Source: a virus
Direction: 5' to 3' (one strand)
Length of the DNA stretch: 27,937 bases
Virus record (IMG/VR): IMGVR_UViG_3300042379_000273
Location: 1-27,937 of that record
Both the position numbers and the translations under genes were made by a program. Positions 13,057 to 20,185 of the stretch are shown here, piece by piece. The first letter of the stretch is position 1; the number at the start of each line of letters is the position of its first letter. The notes under the pieces were generated by a model. The model did not search any database and was not told the DNA's origin. It saw nothing but the letters and a program-made list of their open reading frames with translations.

Positions 13057-15330
13057 ATGGAAGAATCTAAATTAAAAAAGTTCTACGAAAACTTTTCTTT
13101 AATAACTGTATCAGATAATAAAGTTCCAAACTTCTCTTGGAAACATTGTCAATCTGAAAAACAAAGTTGGGATGGCTTTTACAAAAACTTTAATTACAAA
13201 GGCGGTATATTTAAAAAGGATGGAACTGAGATACCAGCAACTGATAACTTTGGCATTGTTACAGGTTTTGAATACTTAGAGTGTATTGATGTTGATCTTA
13301 AGGTTTTTTCAACTGCAAAGGAGCAAATAGCTTTTTGGGATGAGTATATTACTTATTTAAAAGATAATATATTGGATTTTGAAGATAAGGTTATAGTTTA
13401 CAAAACTAAAAACGCTGGATTTCATTTGCTTTACAAATCGAAAAGAGTTGATGGTAATTTAAAATTAGCGAAATTAAAAGGACATAAAGAAGCCGTTATT
13501 GAAACAAGAGGGATAGGCGGTTATATTTTTACATATCCTGACAATAAGGTTTATAAGAAAAGTTACCACGATATTGATTTTATATCTGATGAAGATAGAG
13601 AAATTATTATTAGCTTCTCTAAAATGTACGATTATCAAGAGCCTATAAAAGAAGTAGCTGAAACAAAGAAGATAAAAAGTGAATATGTTGAGGGAGAGAT
13701 ACTGCCTTGGGATGACTTTAACGATAAGAATAGTATTTTTGATATTGTAGCTTCTGAATTTACAATAGTTGGAAATCATAAGGATAAATACATAATAAAA
13801 AGACAAGGAGGGACTTCTCCACATAGCGGTTACATTTATAAGAATGACAACATAATGTTTCTTTTTTCAACTGGCACAATATACCCGCACGAAAAACCAA
13901 TATCTCCTTACACAGCTTACACTTGGCAAAACTTTAATGGAGATTATAGTGCTTCAGCTAAACAAATTTACATTGATGGTTATGGAAGTAGAAAAGTAAA
14001 ACAAGAGTTAGAGCCTAAAGAAAAGATTGTAATTAACAAAACAGACTTAGAGTTCCCTATTGATATATTTCCAAAGTCAATTCAATCTTATATTTTAGAG
14101 TGCAATCAAACATTAGATAGCTCAGTCGATTATATGAGCTGTTCCTTGCTGTGGCTTACTTCTTTGAGTATTGGTAACAGTATGCAAATTGAAGTAAAAA
14201 GAGGTTGGACTGAAAACGCTACAATTTGGGTTGCTATTGTTGGTAAAGCTGGTATAGGTAAAACACCGTCTATATCAAATATTATATTTCCTTTAGAGAA
14301 AATTAATAATAAGGAAATTTCTAACTACATTAAAGAGTACGAAAAGTATGAGTACTACAACGGACTTTCAAAAAAAGACCAAGAAGAATGTATGGAGGTA
14401 AGTAAGCCAATAAAAAAACAATTTATTGCAAATGATATTACTATTGAAGCCTTAGTTGATTTGCACCAACAAAGTGATAATTCAGTTGGAGTTTTTAAAG
14501 ATGAACTAGCGGGATGGTTTAAGGATATGAATAAATATAAACCTGGTTCTGACTTAGAGTTTTGGCTTTCAACCTGGAGTGGTAAGTCAGTTAATCTAAA
14601 TAGACTTACAAGAGCTGGTTCATTTGTAGCAAAGCCTTTAATCCCAGTACTAGGAGGAATACAACCTAGTATTTTTAATTCATTTTATACTGATGACAAC
14701 AAGGATAATGGTTTTATGGACAGAATGCTACTATCTTTTCCTGATTTAAGCATTGAAAGTTATAATGATAATGAAATGAATTATGATACTATTCAATGGT
14801 ACAGCGATACAATTATCGCTTTTTATGACACGATTAGAAATAAAGTTATACAAAGGGATCAAGATGGAGCGATAACACCTAAAATTGTTAAATTCAATGC
14901 TGAATCGAAATTAGAATGGATGCGTATTTTTAACGAGATAACAGAAATTCAAAATAGCGAAAGCGAAAATGAATACATGAAATCAATGTTGCCAAAGCAA
15001 AAGTCTTATATTCCTAGATTTGCTCTTTTAATACACGTTTTTGGAGCAATCGGACAAACAAATTATAATTTAGATGAAATATCTGTTGAATCAATTTTAA
15101 AGGCAGAAAAGCTATCTAAATACTTTATTGCTATGGCTAAGAAAGTTAAAGTTGATAGTATTGAAGTTTCAGAGATTAGAAAGGTTTTAAAAGTTAATGA
15201 TGGAAAAACAAACAAAGATAAATTTACAGCTCTTTATAAGTCAAACCCAGCATTAAATAAAAAAGAAGTTTCAGAGCAATTAGGAGTTTCTTTACAAATG
15301 ATTTACAAATATGTTAAAGAGCTAGAATAA
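13057..15330 (+). CDS. Primase-polymerase (AEP type) fused to DUF3987-like P-loop ATPase
   Basis: 757 residues. The N-terminal ~190 residues look like a bifunctional primase/polymerase domain: metal-binding D78-x-D80 in ECIDVDLKV, H123 in GFHLLY and the segment E149-T-R-G-I-G-G-Y with FTYP. The central region (about 330-640) resembles DUF3987, with Walker A GKAGIGKT at 396-403 and a Walker B-like VGVFKDELAGW (D482, E483). The C-terminus (about 730-757) is a small HTH (KKEVSEQLGVSLQMIYKYV). Such fusions prime and unwind phage DNA. It is preceded by a leader with a terminator hairpin and ends one base into the next gene (TAATG). Confidence 0.87.
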   Translation: MEESKLKKFYENFSLITVSDNKVPNFSWKHCQSEKQSWDGFYKNFNYKGGIFKKDGTEIPATDNFGIVTGFEYLECIDVDLKVFSTAKEQIAFWDEYITYLKDNILDFEDKVIVYKTKNAGFHLLYKSKRVDGNLKLAKLKGHKEAVIETRGIGGYIFTYPDNKVYKKSYHDIDFISDEDREIIISFSKMYDYQEPIKEVAETKKIKSEYVEGEILPWDDFNDKNSIFDIVASEFTIVGNHKDKYIIKRQGGTSPHSGYIYKNDNIMFLFSTGTIYPHEKPISPYTAYTWQNFNGDYSASAKQIYIDGYGSRKVKQELEPKEKIVINKTDLEFPIDIFPKSIQSYILECNQTLDSSVDYMSCSLLWLTSLSIGNSMQIEVKRGWTENATIWVAIVGKAGIGKTPSISNIIFPLEKINNKEISNYIKEYEKYEYYNGLSKKDQEECMEVSKPIKKQFIANDITIEALVDLHQQSDNSVGVFKDELAGWFKDMNKYKPGSDLEFWLSTWSGKSVNLNRLTRAGSFVAKPLIPVLGGIQPSIFNSFYTDDNKDNGFMDRMLLSFPDLSIESYNDNEMNYDTIQWYSDTIIAFYDTIRNKVIQRDQDGAITPKIVKFNAESKLEWMRIFNEITEIQNSESENEYMKSMLPKQKSYIPRFALLIHVFGAIGQTNYNLDEISVESILKAEKLSKYFIAMAKKVKVDSIEVSEIRKVLKVNDGKTNKDKFTALYKSNPALNKKEVSEQLGVSLQMIYKYVKELE

Positions 15331-16247
15331 TGACAAAATATGAATATTTATTTGATTGTGACAATAAGTTAGTTCATAAATCGGAAGCAATAAGACTTAA
15401 TGAATATAGGTTATATCCTGACGAGCCTTTAGATTATATTTATAAGCAAGGGGATGATAGAGAATACTTTGCAAAAAAGATTGAAACTAACAATGTTTTT
15501 GGTTTTGTAGGATTAAAAGAGCAAGGAATTTATGGAGAATCTCCAGAGCATTATAACGCTAAAATGAAAATAGTTCGCCAAAAAAAATACTTTGACACTG
15601 TTTTTAATCAATGGATTGATTTTGATTTAGTAGTTCCAGAATTTTACCACGATATAAAGAAACGACCAGACTTATCTTGTTATGATGCTAAAAACAAATT
15701 AGTTTGTTGTATTGAAATTTGCTGGAGTAATGCAAAAACAGAAATAGATATAATAAAACTAAAAGAATTAAAAGTTCCAATAATCGAAATACACTTAAAA
15801 AATGACAACAAATCTAAACACCTTGTACTCACAGAAGTACTCGAATCTAACAAATCAGTATTTGAAGAATTACAAAAACAATTCAGACAAGCTAATGAAC
15901 ACTTCGGAAATCTTACAAGAGAACACGAAAGTATTAAAACAAGCGTTGGAAAAATCAACGCAAGAAATGAATACCTTAGAACTTTTAATGAAAAAGGAAA
16001 TGGAGATTTTAAAGATGAAGAAATTGATACCATTGAGAGAGAAATTAAATCATGTATTTTTAAGACAATCGAAATTATCAGAAATTTACGAGCGTATTCC
16101 AATAGAACACAAGATGAGGAAAACCAGTTACGATTACACCGAGAGCTTAATGACTGCGAAAGTGAAATTAAAAGCGTTGAAGGACTTATTGAAATCAATG
16201 CCTGGTATTCGGACAAAAAAACGGACAATTTCTTATGGATCAACTAA
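15330..16247 (+). CDS. CoiA-like nuclease domain protein with C-terminal coiled coil
   Basis: 305 residues. Residues about 65-155 show a CoiA/PD-(D/E)xK-like layout: GESPEHYNAKMKI at 69-81, then KRPDLSCYDAKNKLV (D114), CCIEICWSN (E129, S133) and IDIIKLKELKVPIIEI. This family cuts or processes DNA in recombination settings. The remaining ~150 residues are a charged coiled coil (EELQKQFRQANEHF, later REIKSCIFKTIEIIRNL). Its start overlaps the primase stop. From 15802 to its end another frame on the same strand is also open. The family call rests on motif spacing, and the catalytic set is not complete beyond doubt. Confidence 0.68.
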   Translation: MTKYEYLFDCDNKLVHKSEAIRLNEYRLYPDEPLDYIYKQGDDREYFAKKIETNNVFGFVGLKEQGIYGESPEHYNAKMKIVRQKKYFDTVFNQWIDFDLVVPEFYHDIKKRPDLSCYDAKNKLVCCIEICWSNAKTEIDIIKLKELKVPIIEIHLKNDNKSKHLVLTEVLESNKSVFEELQKQFRQANEHFGNLTREHESIKTSVGKINARNEYLRTFNEKGNGDFKDEEIDTIEREIKSCIFKTIEIIRNLRAYSNRTQDEENQLRLHRELNDCESEIKSVEGLIEINAWYSDKKTDNFLWIN

Positions 16248-16254
16248 CGAGTAA
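15802..16254 (+). CDS. Possible overlapping (overprinted) 150-aa ORF
   Basis: A second open frame (+1 relative to the nuclease gene) starts at ATG 15802, preceded by an A-run, and ends 7 nt after the nuclease gene stop, just before the helicase ATG. The product is lysine- and leucine-rich and helical (ILQENTKVLKQALEKSTQEM, then LKALKDLLKSMPGIRTKKR). Codon choice in this frame (more CGG, AGG, ACG, TCG, GCG) is less typical of the phage than in the nuclease frame. A stop at 15796-15798 rules out an extended fusion. It is either an overprinted gene or a chance opening. Confidence 0.3.
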   Translation: MTTNLNTLYSQKYSNLTNQYLKNYKNNSDKLMNTSEILQENTKVLKQALEKSTQEMNTLELLMKKEMEILKMKKLIPLREKLNHVFLRQSKLSEIYERIPIEHKMRKTSYDYTESLMTAKVKLKALKDLLKSMPGIRTKKRTISYGSTNE

Positions 16255-16259
16255 AAATT

Positions 16260-17549
16260 ATGATACAGCTTCGAGATTACCAAATAAAGCTATCAAATGA
16301 GGCAGCTGATATTTTAAGGCGCAAAGGTTTGGTTTATCTGGCGATGGAAGTAAGGACTGGTAAAACATTAACTGCACTCCAGACCGCACAATTATTTCAA
16401 GCTAAGCGAGTATTGTTTTTAACAAAAAAGAAAGCAATATCTAGTATTCAATGGGATTACGACAACTTTGGATTTGATTTTGATTTAACAATTACTAACG
16501 ATGAAAGTTTACATTTGGTCGATAAAGAGTTTGATTTAGTGATCCACGATGAGCATCATCGATTTGGAGCTTACCCTAAGCCAAACACAGTAGCCAAACT
16601 TTTTAAAAAAAAGTATTCACATTTGCCGATGATATTTTTATCTGGAACGCCAACCGCTGAATCGCACTCACAATGGTATCATCAATTTTGGGTTAGCGAT
16701 TACAGTCCGTTTAAGGAATACCCAAACTTTTATAAATGGGCAGCAGATTTTGTAAATGTAAAAGTTAAACATCTCGGTTATGCAAAAGTGAATGATTACT
16801 CCGATGCAGATATAAAATACATCCAAAGAAGAATTAAATATTTCATCCTAACTTTTACTCAAGAACAAGCTGGGTTTTCCTCAACTGTTAATGAAATGGT
16901 TTTGGAAGTTGAGATGAAGCCTATAACCTATCAAATTATTGAAAGGCTAAAAAAAGATTTGGTTGTAAAAAATCCGCAAGGACAAATAATATTAGCAGAC
17001 ACAGCAGTAAAATTGCTACAAAAGGTTCATCAATTATCAAGTGGTACTTGTAAGTTTGAGGATGGATCTAGCAAAGTAATTGATTACTCAAAAGCGGAGT
17101 TTATAAGGGATAATTTTAAAGAAGTAAAGATTGGTATATTTTATAAATTTAAAGAGGAATACAACGCCTTAAAATTGATTTTAGGAGATAACCTAACTGA
17201 TAACCTAGAGGAGTTTAATACAACCGATAAATGTATCGCTTTACAAATTGTTTCTGGGCGTGAGGGAATTTCTTTAAAAGAGGCAAAATACTTAGTTTAT
17301 TATAATATTGACTTTTCTAGTGTAAGCTATTGGCAAAGTAGGGATCGATTAACTGAAAAAACTAGATTAAGTAACGAAGTTTTTTGGATTTTTTCTAAAG
17401 GAGGTATTGAATATAAAATTTATAAGACAGTTTTGCAAAAAAAAGATTATACACTTAATTTATTTAAACAAGATGCTGGAATCAAAAATTCAAACCAAAA
17501 TAAAAAAGAAGTTGGAAGAAAAGGGGTTTTTAGTAATAAAATTAATTAA
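16260..17549 (+). CDS. SF2 DNA helicase (DEAD/SNF2-like)
   Basis: 429 residues. Motif I is AMEVRTGKTLTAL (G34-K35-T36), Ia is RVLFLTKK (50-57), II is D97-E98-H99-H100 and III is S128-G129-T130-P131. The second RecA-like lobe contains LQIVSGREGISLKEAKYLVYYN and the motif VI region SYWQSRDRL. The N-terminal LRDYQ is the Q-motif-like element of SNF2-type translocases. It probably remodels forks or recombination intermediates. It follows the nuclease gene closely and overlaps the VRR-NUC gene by 77 nt, forming a replication and recombination operon. Confidence 0.92.
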   Translation: MIQLRDYQIKLSNEAADILRRKGLVYLAMEVRTGKTLTALQTAQLFQAKRVLFLTKKKAISSIQWDYDNFGFDFDLTITNDESLHLVDKEFDLVIHDEHHRFGAYPKPNTVAKLFKKKYSHLPMIFLSGTPTAESHSQWYHQFWVSDYSPFKEYPNFYKWAADFVNVKVKHLGYAKVNDYSDADIKYIQRRIKYFILTFTQEQAGFSSTVNEMVLEVEMKPITYQIIERLKKDLVVKNPQGQIILADTAVKLLQKVHQLSSGTCKFEDGSSKVIDYSKAEFIRDNFKEVKIGIFYKFKEEYNALKLILGDNLTDNLEEFNTTDKCIALQIVSGREGISLKEAKYLVYYNIDFSSVSYWQSRDRLTEKTRLSNEVFWIFSKGGIEYKIYKTVLQKKDYTLNLFKQDAGIKNSNQNKKEVGRKGVFSNKIN

Positions 17550-17736
17550 GACTTCCTGTAATGGTATTCCAGACTTAATGGCTTTAAAAGATGGCAAAAC
17601 AATTTTTATAGAAGTCAAGCAACCAAATGGCGTTTTGTCTGAATTGCAAAAGTTAAGAATTAAGCAGTTGAGCGATTTAGGTTTTGAGTGCAAGGTCTGG
17701 ACGGACTACGAATGCGATTTTATGTTAAAAAATTAG
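17473..17736 (+). CDS. VRR-NUC domain endonuclease
   Basis: 87 residues from the ATG at 17473, which matches the natural N-terminus of the family (MLESKIQTKIKKKLEEKG). An upstream in-frame ATG at 17407 would add 22 residues unlike the family. The core is a PD-(D/E)xK nuclease: NGIPDLMAL (P33-D34), then TIFIEVKQPNG (E47-x-K49) and LSELQKLRIKQLSDLGF. VRR-NUC proteins are structure-specific nucleases often found beside phage helicases. It overlaps the helicase 3' end by 77 nt in another frame. Confidence 0.9.
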   Translation: MLESKIQTKIKKKLEEKGFLVIKLIKTSCNGIPDLMALKDGKTIFIEVKQPNGVLSELQKLRIKQLSDLGFECKVWTDYECDFMLKN

Positions 17737-17756
17737 TTTAATAAAAAAATTCTTTT

Positions 17757-17764
17757 AATATTTG
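17757..17764 (+). promoter_or_regulatory. Near-consensus promoter -7 element (AATATTTG)
   Basis: AATATTTG differs from TAnnTTTG at the first base only and stands 23 nt before the ATG at 17788. An A-run and T-run precede it. It would drive the chain of small ORFs 17788-19523. Confidence 0.4.
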
Positions 17765-17787
17765 CTCAAACATTAAATTTAAACATT

Positions 17788-17925
17788 ATGAGAAAACAAT
17801 TTTACATCTGGACACAAGAGAACCAGCACTCTGAAAATTATTACCGAACAGAGCAGCACGCTAAATTAAGAGCGGAGTTGAAAGGTTATGAGAACTACGA
17901 AATTAGAGAGGTTTATACGCGATGA
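17788..17925 (+). CDS. Unknown 45-aa protein
   Basis: ATG in the AAACATTATG context. A polar, Tyr/Glu/Arg-rich peptide (MRKQFYIWTQENQHSENYYR) ending in YEIREVYTR. The size and pattern suggest a small alpha-beta fold. It is linked to the next ORF by an ATGA overlap. Function unknown. Confidence 0.6.
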   Translation: MRKQFYIWTQENQHSENYYRTEQHAKLRAELKGYENYEIREVYTR

Positions 17926-18077
17926 TTTACAGAAATTACACCATCGAGCGAGATTATACTTCAAGTGAAGTAGTCTTTGATTTTTTTTGGGAGCGAGAAT
18001 ATATGGGAACTGGAACGAGTATAGAACATTGTCAAAAGCAAATTGATAGGTTATGGATTATAGAAGCCTCAATTTAA
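17922..18077 (+). CDS. Unknown 51-aa protein
   Basis: ATG at 17922 overlaps the previous stop (ATGA). The peptide MIYRNYTIERDYTSSEVVFD continues FFWEREYMGTG, then a helix with EHCQKQIDRLWIIEAS. It has beta then alpha character and two aromatic patches. The end overlaps the next gene by 25 nt. No family recognised. Confidence 0.55.
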   Translation: MIYRNYTIERDYTSSEVVFDFFWEREYMGTGTSIEHCQKQIDRLWIIEASI

Positions 18078-18316
18078 GCATCACGCCAAAACTTTCAAAG
18101 TTAGGCAGACCTTATAGGTTGTTAAGTATTGCTAAAAATTTACAAATGTCAAGTAAATGGATCAATAAACTTGAACATTGGCATTGGTACTATTTTTTTA
18201 TTTACACCGACGATTTGAGCCTATTTGGATTTGAATTTGATTACAATGATAATTTTGTGCAGAAGTTTAACCACGAGGGAACTCGAAAAATAATTGATAG
18301 TTATGGATATAAGTAA
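18053..18316 (+). CDS. Unknown 87-aa aromatic-rich protein
   Basis: ATG 18053 lies within the end of the previous ORF. The N-terminal part has a basic segment (PKLSKLGRPYRLLSIAKNLQ) that could be helical and bind nucleic acid. The middle is unusually rich in Trp, His, Tyr and Phe (LEHWHWYYFFIYTDDLSLFG). It overlaps the next ORF by 14 nt. Function unknown. Confidence 0.6.
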   Translation: MDYRSLNLSITPKLSKLGRPYRLLSIAKNLQMSSKWINKLEHWHWYYFFIYTDDLSLFGFEFDYNDNFVQKFNHEGTRKIIDSYGYK

Positions 18317-18527
18317 ATGCTCCGACCACCTTTGCCCCTCAAAAGAAATTTGTTATAGGTTTACTGCTCCAGCAGGATTTAGACAAACATACATTAACAC
18401 CAACCGAGAGTGCGACGCTTACAACTGCGATTTATTTTGGCACAATGGCACTTGTAAATACTGCGGACAAAAAGAGGGAGTTCATAAAATGAGTTGTGAA
18501 ACACATAAACAACAAATAAACTTATGA
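18303..18527 (+). CDS. Cys/His-rich small protein, probably zinc-binding
   Basis: 74 residues from ATG 18303; an in-frame TTG at 18294 is less likely. Nine cysteines: C-x4-C-x5-C near the start (CSDHLCPSKEIC), ECDAYNC in the middle and GTCKYCGQKEGVHKMSCETH at the end. The last is a CxxC plus His/Cys/His set fit for one zinc knuckle. The FTAPAGFRQTYIN stretch between them recalls small conserved phage proteins of unknown role. It overlaps both neighbours (4 nt with the next). Confidence 0.7.
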   Translation: MDISKCSDHLCPSKEICYRFTAPAGFRQTYINTNRECDAYNCDLFWHNGTCKYCGQKEGVHKMSCETHKQQINL

Positions 18528-18697
18528 AAAAAGAAACACTTGAAGAATTTGCTATTGGATTTGCAGAGTGGTTCACAAACGAACAATCTCCCTATTCTAT
18601 TATGAAAGGCAATCAAGAGGTAAGATTTTCAGATTTCAGAAAAGAGTACACAGCAAAAGAACTATTAGAAATTTATAAAAAAGAAAATAACCTATAA
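18524..18697 (+). CDS. Unknown 57-aa protein sharing a C-terminal block with the next gene
   Basis: Starts by an ATGA overlap with the zinc-binding ORF. The body (EEFAIGFAEWFTNEQSPYSI, then VRFSDFRKEYTAKELLEIYKKENNL) is acidic and helical. Its last nine conserved residues, ELLEIYKKE, are encoded by a 28-nt sequence repeated exactly inside the next gene at 18848-18875, so the two probably share a duplicated segment. Confidence 0.65.
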   Translation: MKKETLEEFAIGFAEWFTNEQSPYSIMKGNQEVRFSDFRKEYTAKELLEIYKKENNL

Positions 18698-18875
18698 AAC
18701 GGCAGTAAATGTAAAAAAGTGCCAATAATTAGATAAAAAATGAATTTTGAAAATTGGCTAGACGATTATTATCCGTACAGGAATAGAAATTTTAAAAATG
18801 AAATTCTTTACGCGAAGTCGAAATTTGATGAAACTTATTTATACAACGAACTATTAGAAATTTATAAAAAAGAAA
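18659..18875 (+). repeat. Exact 28-nt direct repeat pair (18659-18686 and 18848-18875)
   Basis: The two copies are 189 nt apart and identical over 28 nt; both encode ELLEIYKKE in frame. The unit begins GAACTATTAG and ends AAAAAAGAAA. Identity at DNA level, not just protein level, points to a recent duplication or recombination between copies. Confidence 0.9.
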
Positions 18876-19087
18876 TTATGATCCCATTACATTACCCGCA
18901 GCAATACGATGTTATCGACTTCGTGAGCGACAATAGCCTCAATTTTAACGAGGGAAACGTGATTAAGTACATAACACGTGCCAGAAAAAAAGGAACGCAT
19001 TTAATCGACCTAGAAAAGGCACTCGATTATATCCAACGAGAAATAAAAATAGTTAGAGAAAAAGAATTAAAACAAATAGAAAAATGA
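18740..19087 (+). CDS. DUF3310-containing protein with an acquired N-terminal segment
   Basis: 115 residues. Residues from about 47 read like DUF3310: HYPQQYDVIDFVSDNSLNF, then NEGNVIKYITRARKKG and LIDLEKALDYIQREI. DUF3310 proteins are common in phages and often annotated as nucleotide-kinase-like. A Met at position 47 (IMIPLHYPQ) looks like an old start. The first ~46 residues (MNFENWLDDYYPYRNRN to ELLEIYKKE) end in the block shared with the preceding gene, so the ORF seems to be a fusion formed across the 28-nt repeat. It overlaps the next start by ATGA. Confidence 0.78.
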   Translation: MNFENWLDDYYPYRNRNFKNEILYAKSKFDETYLYNELLEIYKKEIMIPLHYPQQYDVIDFVSDNSLNFNEGNVIKYITRARKKGTHLIDLEKALDYIQREIKIVREKELKQIEK

Positions 19088-19287
19088 AAGCAGTAATTAC
19101 AACAGACAAAAAAATCTTCCAACTTTACCTACTTCAAGAAAACCTAACTTTTAAAGAAGCTAGGCAAATTTGCAGAAAAGATGATTTAGATAACACCGTT
19201 TACGATGATGTTATAGATTTAGATCCAAAACAAAATGTAACCGACTGGGTGCGAGAAAGAATAAAATCAAAAACTTTAGAAATATGA
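19084..19287 (+). CDS. Unknown 67-aa acidic protein
   Basis: ATGA overlap with the DUF3310 gene. The N-terminal strand MKAVITTDKKIFQLYLL is followed by a helix (TFKEARQICRKDDLDN) and an acidic stretch (VYDDVIDLDPKQNVTDWVRE). It looks like a compact alpha-beta protein. Coupled by ATGA to the following lipoprotein gene. Function unknown. Confidence 0.65.
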   Translation: MKAVITTDKKIFQLYLLQENLTFKEARQICRKDDLDNTVYDDVIDLDPKQNVTDWVRERIKSKTLEI

Positions 19288-19523
19288 AAAAAATTTATTT
19301 ATTATTAGCATTTTCTTTTTTTAGTTGTAGTACTGAAAATTCAGAAAATAATCCAGAACCAGAAGCAAATTGCCGTTGCTACACAATTTTAGAAGCAAAT
19401 GTATTTACAATAGTTACTGGCAACCAATTTACCGCTGGAGTTATGGAAAACGATTGTACAGGAGTTCAGAAAAATTTTAATAGACCTGGAATTTATAGAG
19501 CAGGAGAAAAAATTTGTAATTAA
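19284..19523 (+). CDS. Small lipoprotein (79 aa)
   Basis: The N-terminus MKKIYLLLAFSFFSC is a lipoprotein signal with Cys15 as the lipidation site, followed by an acidic tether (STENSENNPEPEANC) like Bacteroidota surface-export signals. The mature part has four further Cys (ANCRCY, NDC and the final ICN) and Gly/Asn-rich strands, so disulfides are likely. A phage lipoprotein outside the lysis cassette could act in superinfection exclusion at the outer membrane; that is inference. The operon ends at the terminator just downstream. Confidence 0.75.
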   Translation: MKKIYLLLAFSFFSCSTENSENNPEPEANCRCYTILEANVFTIVTGNQFTAGVMENDCTGVQKNFNRPGIYRAGEKICN

Positions 19524-19524
19524 T

Positions 19525-19552
19525 AAAAAAGCCTCAATTAAGAGGCTTTTTT
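19525..19552. terminator. Bidirectional terminator between convergent operons
   Basis: A-run plus GCCTC (19531-19535), loop AATTAA, GAGGC (19542-19546) plus T-run. It is symmetrical, so it ends both the plus-strand lipoprotein operon and the minus-strand block. The stop codon of the minus gene at 19534 lies inside the stem. Confidence 0.92.
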
Positions 19553-19725
19553 AATTTTCTGTAAATAAATAACATCGAGATAGGTATTTTTCCTAATTTT
19601 TTCTTCGGGTTGCTATGGTTACGAATATTTTGCTCGCTGCAATTTAATAGCTCCGATATATCTTTATTATTAATTTTTAAGGCTTTTTTCATTTGCTTAA
19701 ATTCTTCGTGTGTGTAAACTTCCAT
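19534..19725 (-). CDS. Small HTH protein (63 aa)
   Basis: Minus-strand ATG at 19725. Residues about 8-50 form an XRE/HTH-like fold: EEFKQMKKALKINNKDISEL, then LNCSEQNIRNHSNPKKKLGK, with the recognition helix around SEQNIRNHS. It ends in ISMLFIYRKLKKPLN. It is the last gene of the minus-strand block and its TGA falls in the shared terminator. Probably a small DNA-binding regulator; its target is not evident. Confidence 0.7.
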   Translation of the reverse strand: MEVYTHEEFKQMKKALKINNKDISELLNCSEQNIRNHSNPKKKLGKIPISMLFIYRKLKKPLN

Positions 19726-19790
19726 TTTTTTGCTGTTTTTATTAGTTTTAAGAGATTATTTTCTATTTTAGGTATGTAGATATAGATTTG

Positions 19791-19907
19791 TTATTTATAA
19801 GCCTTAAAAAAGCTATTTAATAAACCAATTTCCAAAATACTTAATTCCGATAATTGTTTTCCGTTTACAGTCCATTTTCCGTTAATCATTTTTATTATTG
19901 CTTCCAT
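19791..19907 (-). CDS. Unknown 38-aa peptide
   Basis: Minus-strand ATG at 19907, 1 nt after the stop of the upstream gene. The peptide MEAIIKMINGKWTVNGKQLS continues ELSILEIGLLNSFFKAYK: a small hairpin with a polar strand pair, then a helix. The start context (AAATAAAATGG) and spacing fit the rest of the block. 65 nt follow before the HTH gene, in which nothing else is seen. Function unknown. Confidence 0.5.
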   Translation of the reverse strand: MEAIIKMINGKWTVNGKQLSELSILEIGLLNSFFKAYK

Positions 19908-19908
19908 T

Positions 19909-20115
19909 TTATTTTAAATTATAAGTTATTTTTAAAGTTATTTTATTTTTTATAAAATCATTACCAGCCATACCAATTGAAAGCGAATAATCCTCAACAT
20001 TTAGATTTTTTCTTTTTATCAAATAATCCGAAATTTTCTGAAATTGATTTGAGAATTTTTCGTGAAAGTCTATTTTGTGTTTATTCACTTTCAAATAAAT
20101 AATATGTTTTTCCAT
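19909..20115 (-). CDS. Unknown 68-aa basic protein
   Basis: Minus-strand ORF starting MEKHIIYLKVNKHKIDFHEK. Lys/Ile/Asn-rich with a basic helix (QFQKISDYLIKRKNLNVEDY) and a C-terminal strand pair (KNKITLKITYNLK). No signal or membrane segment. It belongs to the tightly packed minus-strand block. Function unknown. Confidence 0.6.
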   Translation of the reverse strand: MEKHIIYLKVNKHKIDFHEKFSNQFQKISDYLIKRKNLNVEDYSLSIGMAGNDFIKNKITLKITYNLK

Positions 20116-20119
20116 TTTT

Positions 20120-20185
20120 TTAATAATTTACATTTAACGGTTTAGATCCAAAAAGTAAGTAAGATATTTTTTTATAAATTTTCAT
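20120..20185 (-). CDS. Possible 21-aa peptide
   Basis: Minus-strand ATG at 20185 overlaps the stop of the upstream gene (ATGA), the typical coupling in this phage. The peptide MKIYKKISYLLFGSKPLNVN(Y) is basic with a short hydrophobic patch. It is too short to judge alone; the overlap geometry is the main support. Confidence 0.35.
   Translation of the reverse strand: MKIYKKISYLLFGSKPLNVNY

Noticed and set aside
15796-15805. Programmed frameshift from the nuclease frame into the overlapping ORF at the A-run (TTAAAAAATG)
   Set aside because: The overlapping frame is +1 and has a stop at 15796-15798. A -1 slip at the A-run would enter the third frame, not this one.
15680-16243. 187-codon open frame on the minus strand across the nuclease gene
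   Set aside because: It is antisense to a gene with clear motifs, Ser/Leu/Phe-rich in the way expected for the complement of Lys/Glu-rich coding DNA, and lacks a sensible start context.
17407-17472. Upstream ATG for the VRR-NUC gene
   Set aside because: The added 22 residues fall in the helicase C-terminus and do not resemble the family N-terminus, while ATG 17473 starts exactly at the first domain helix.
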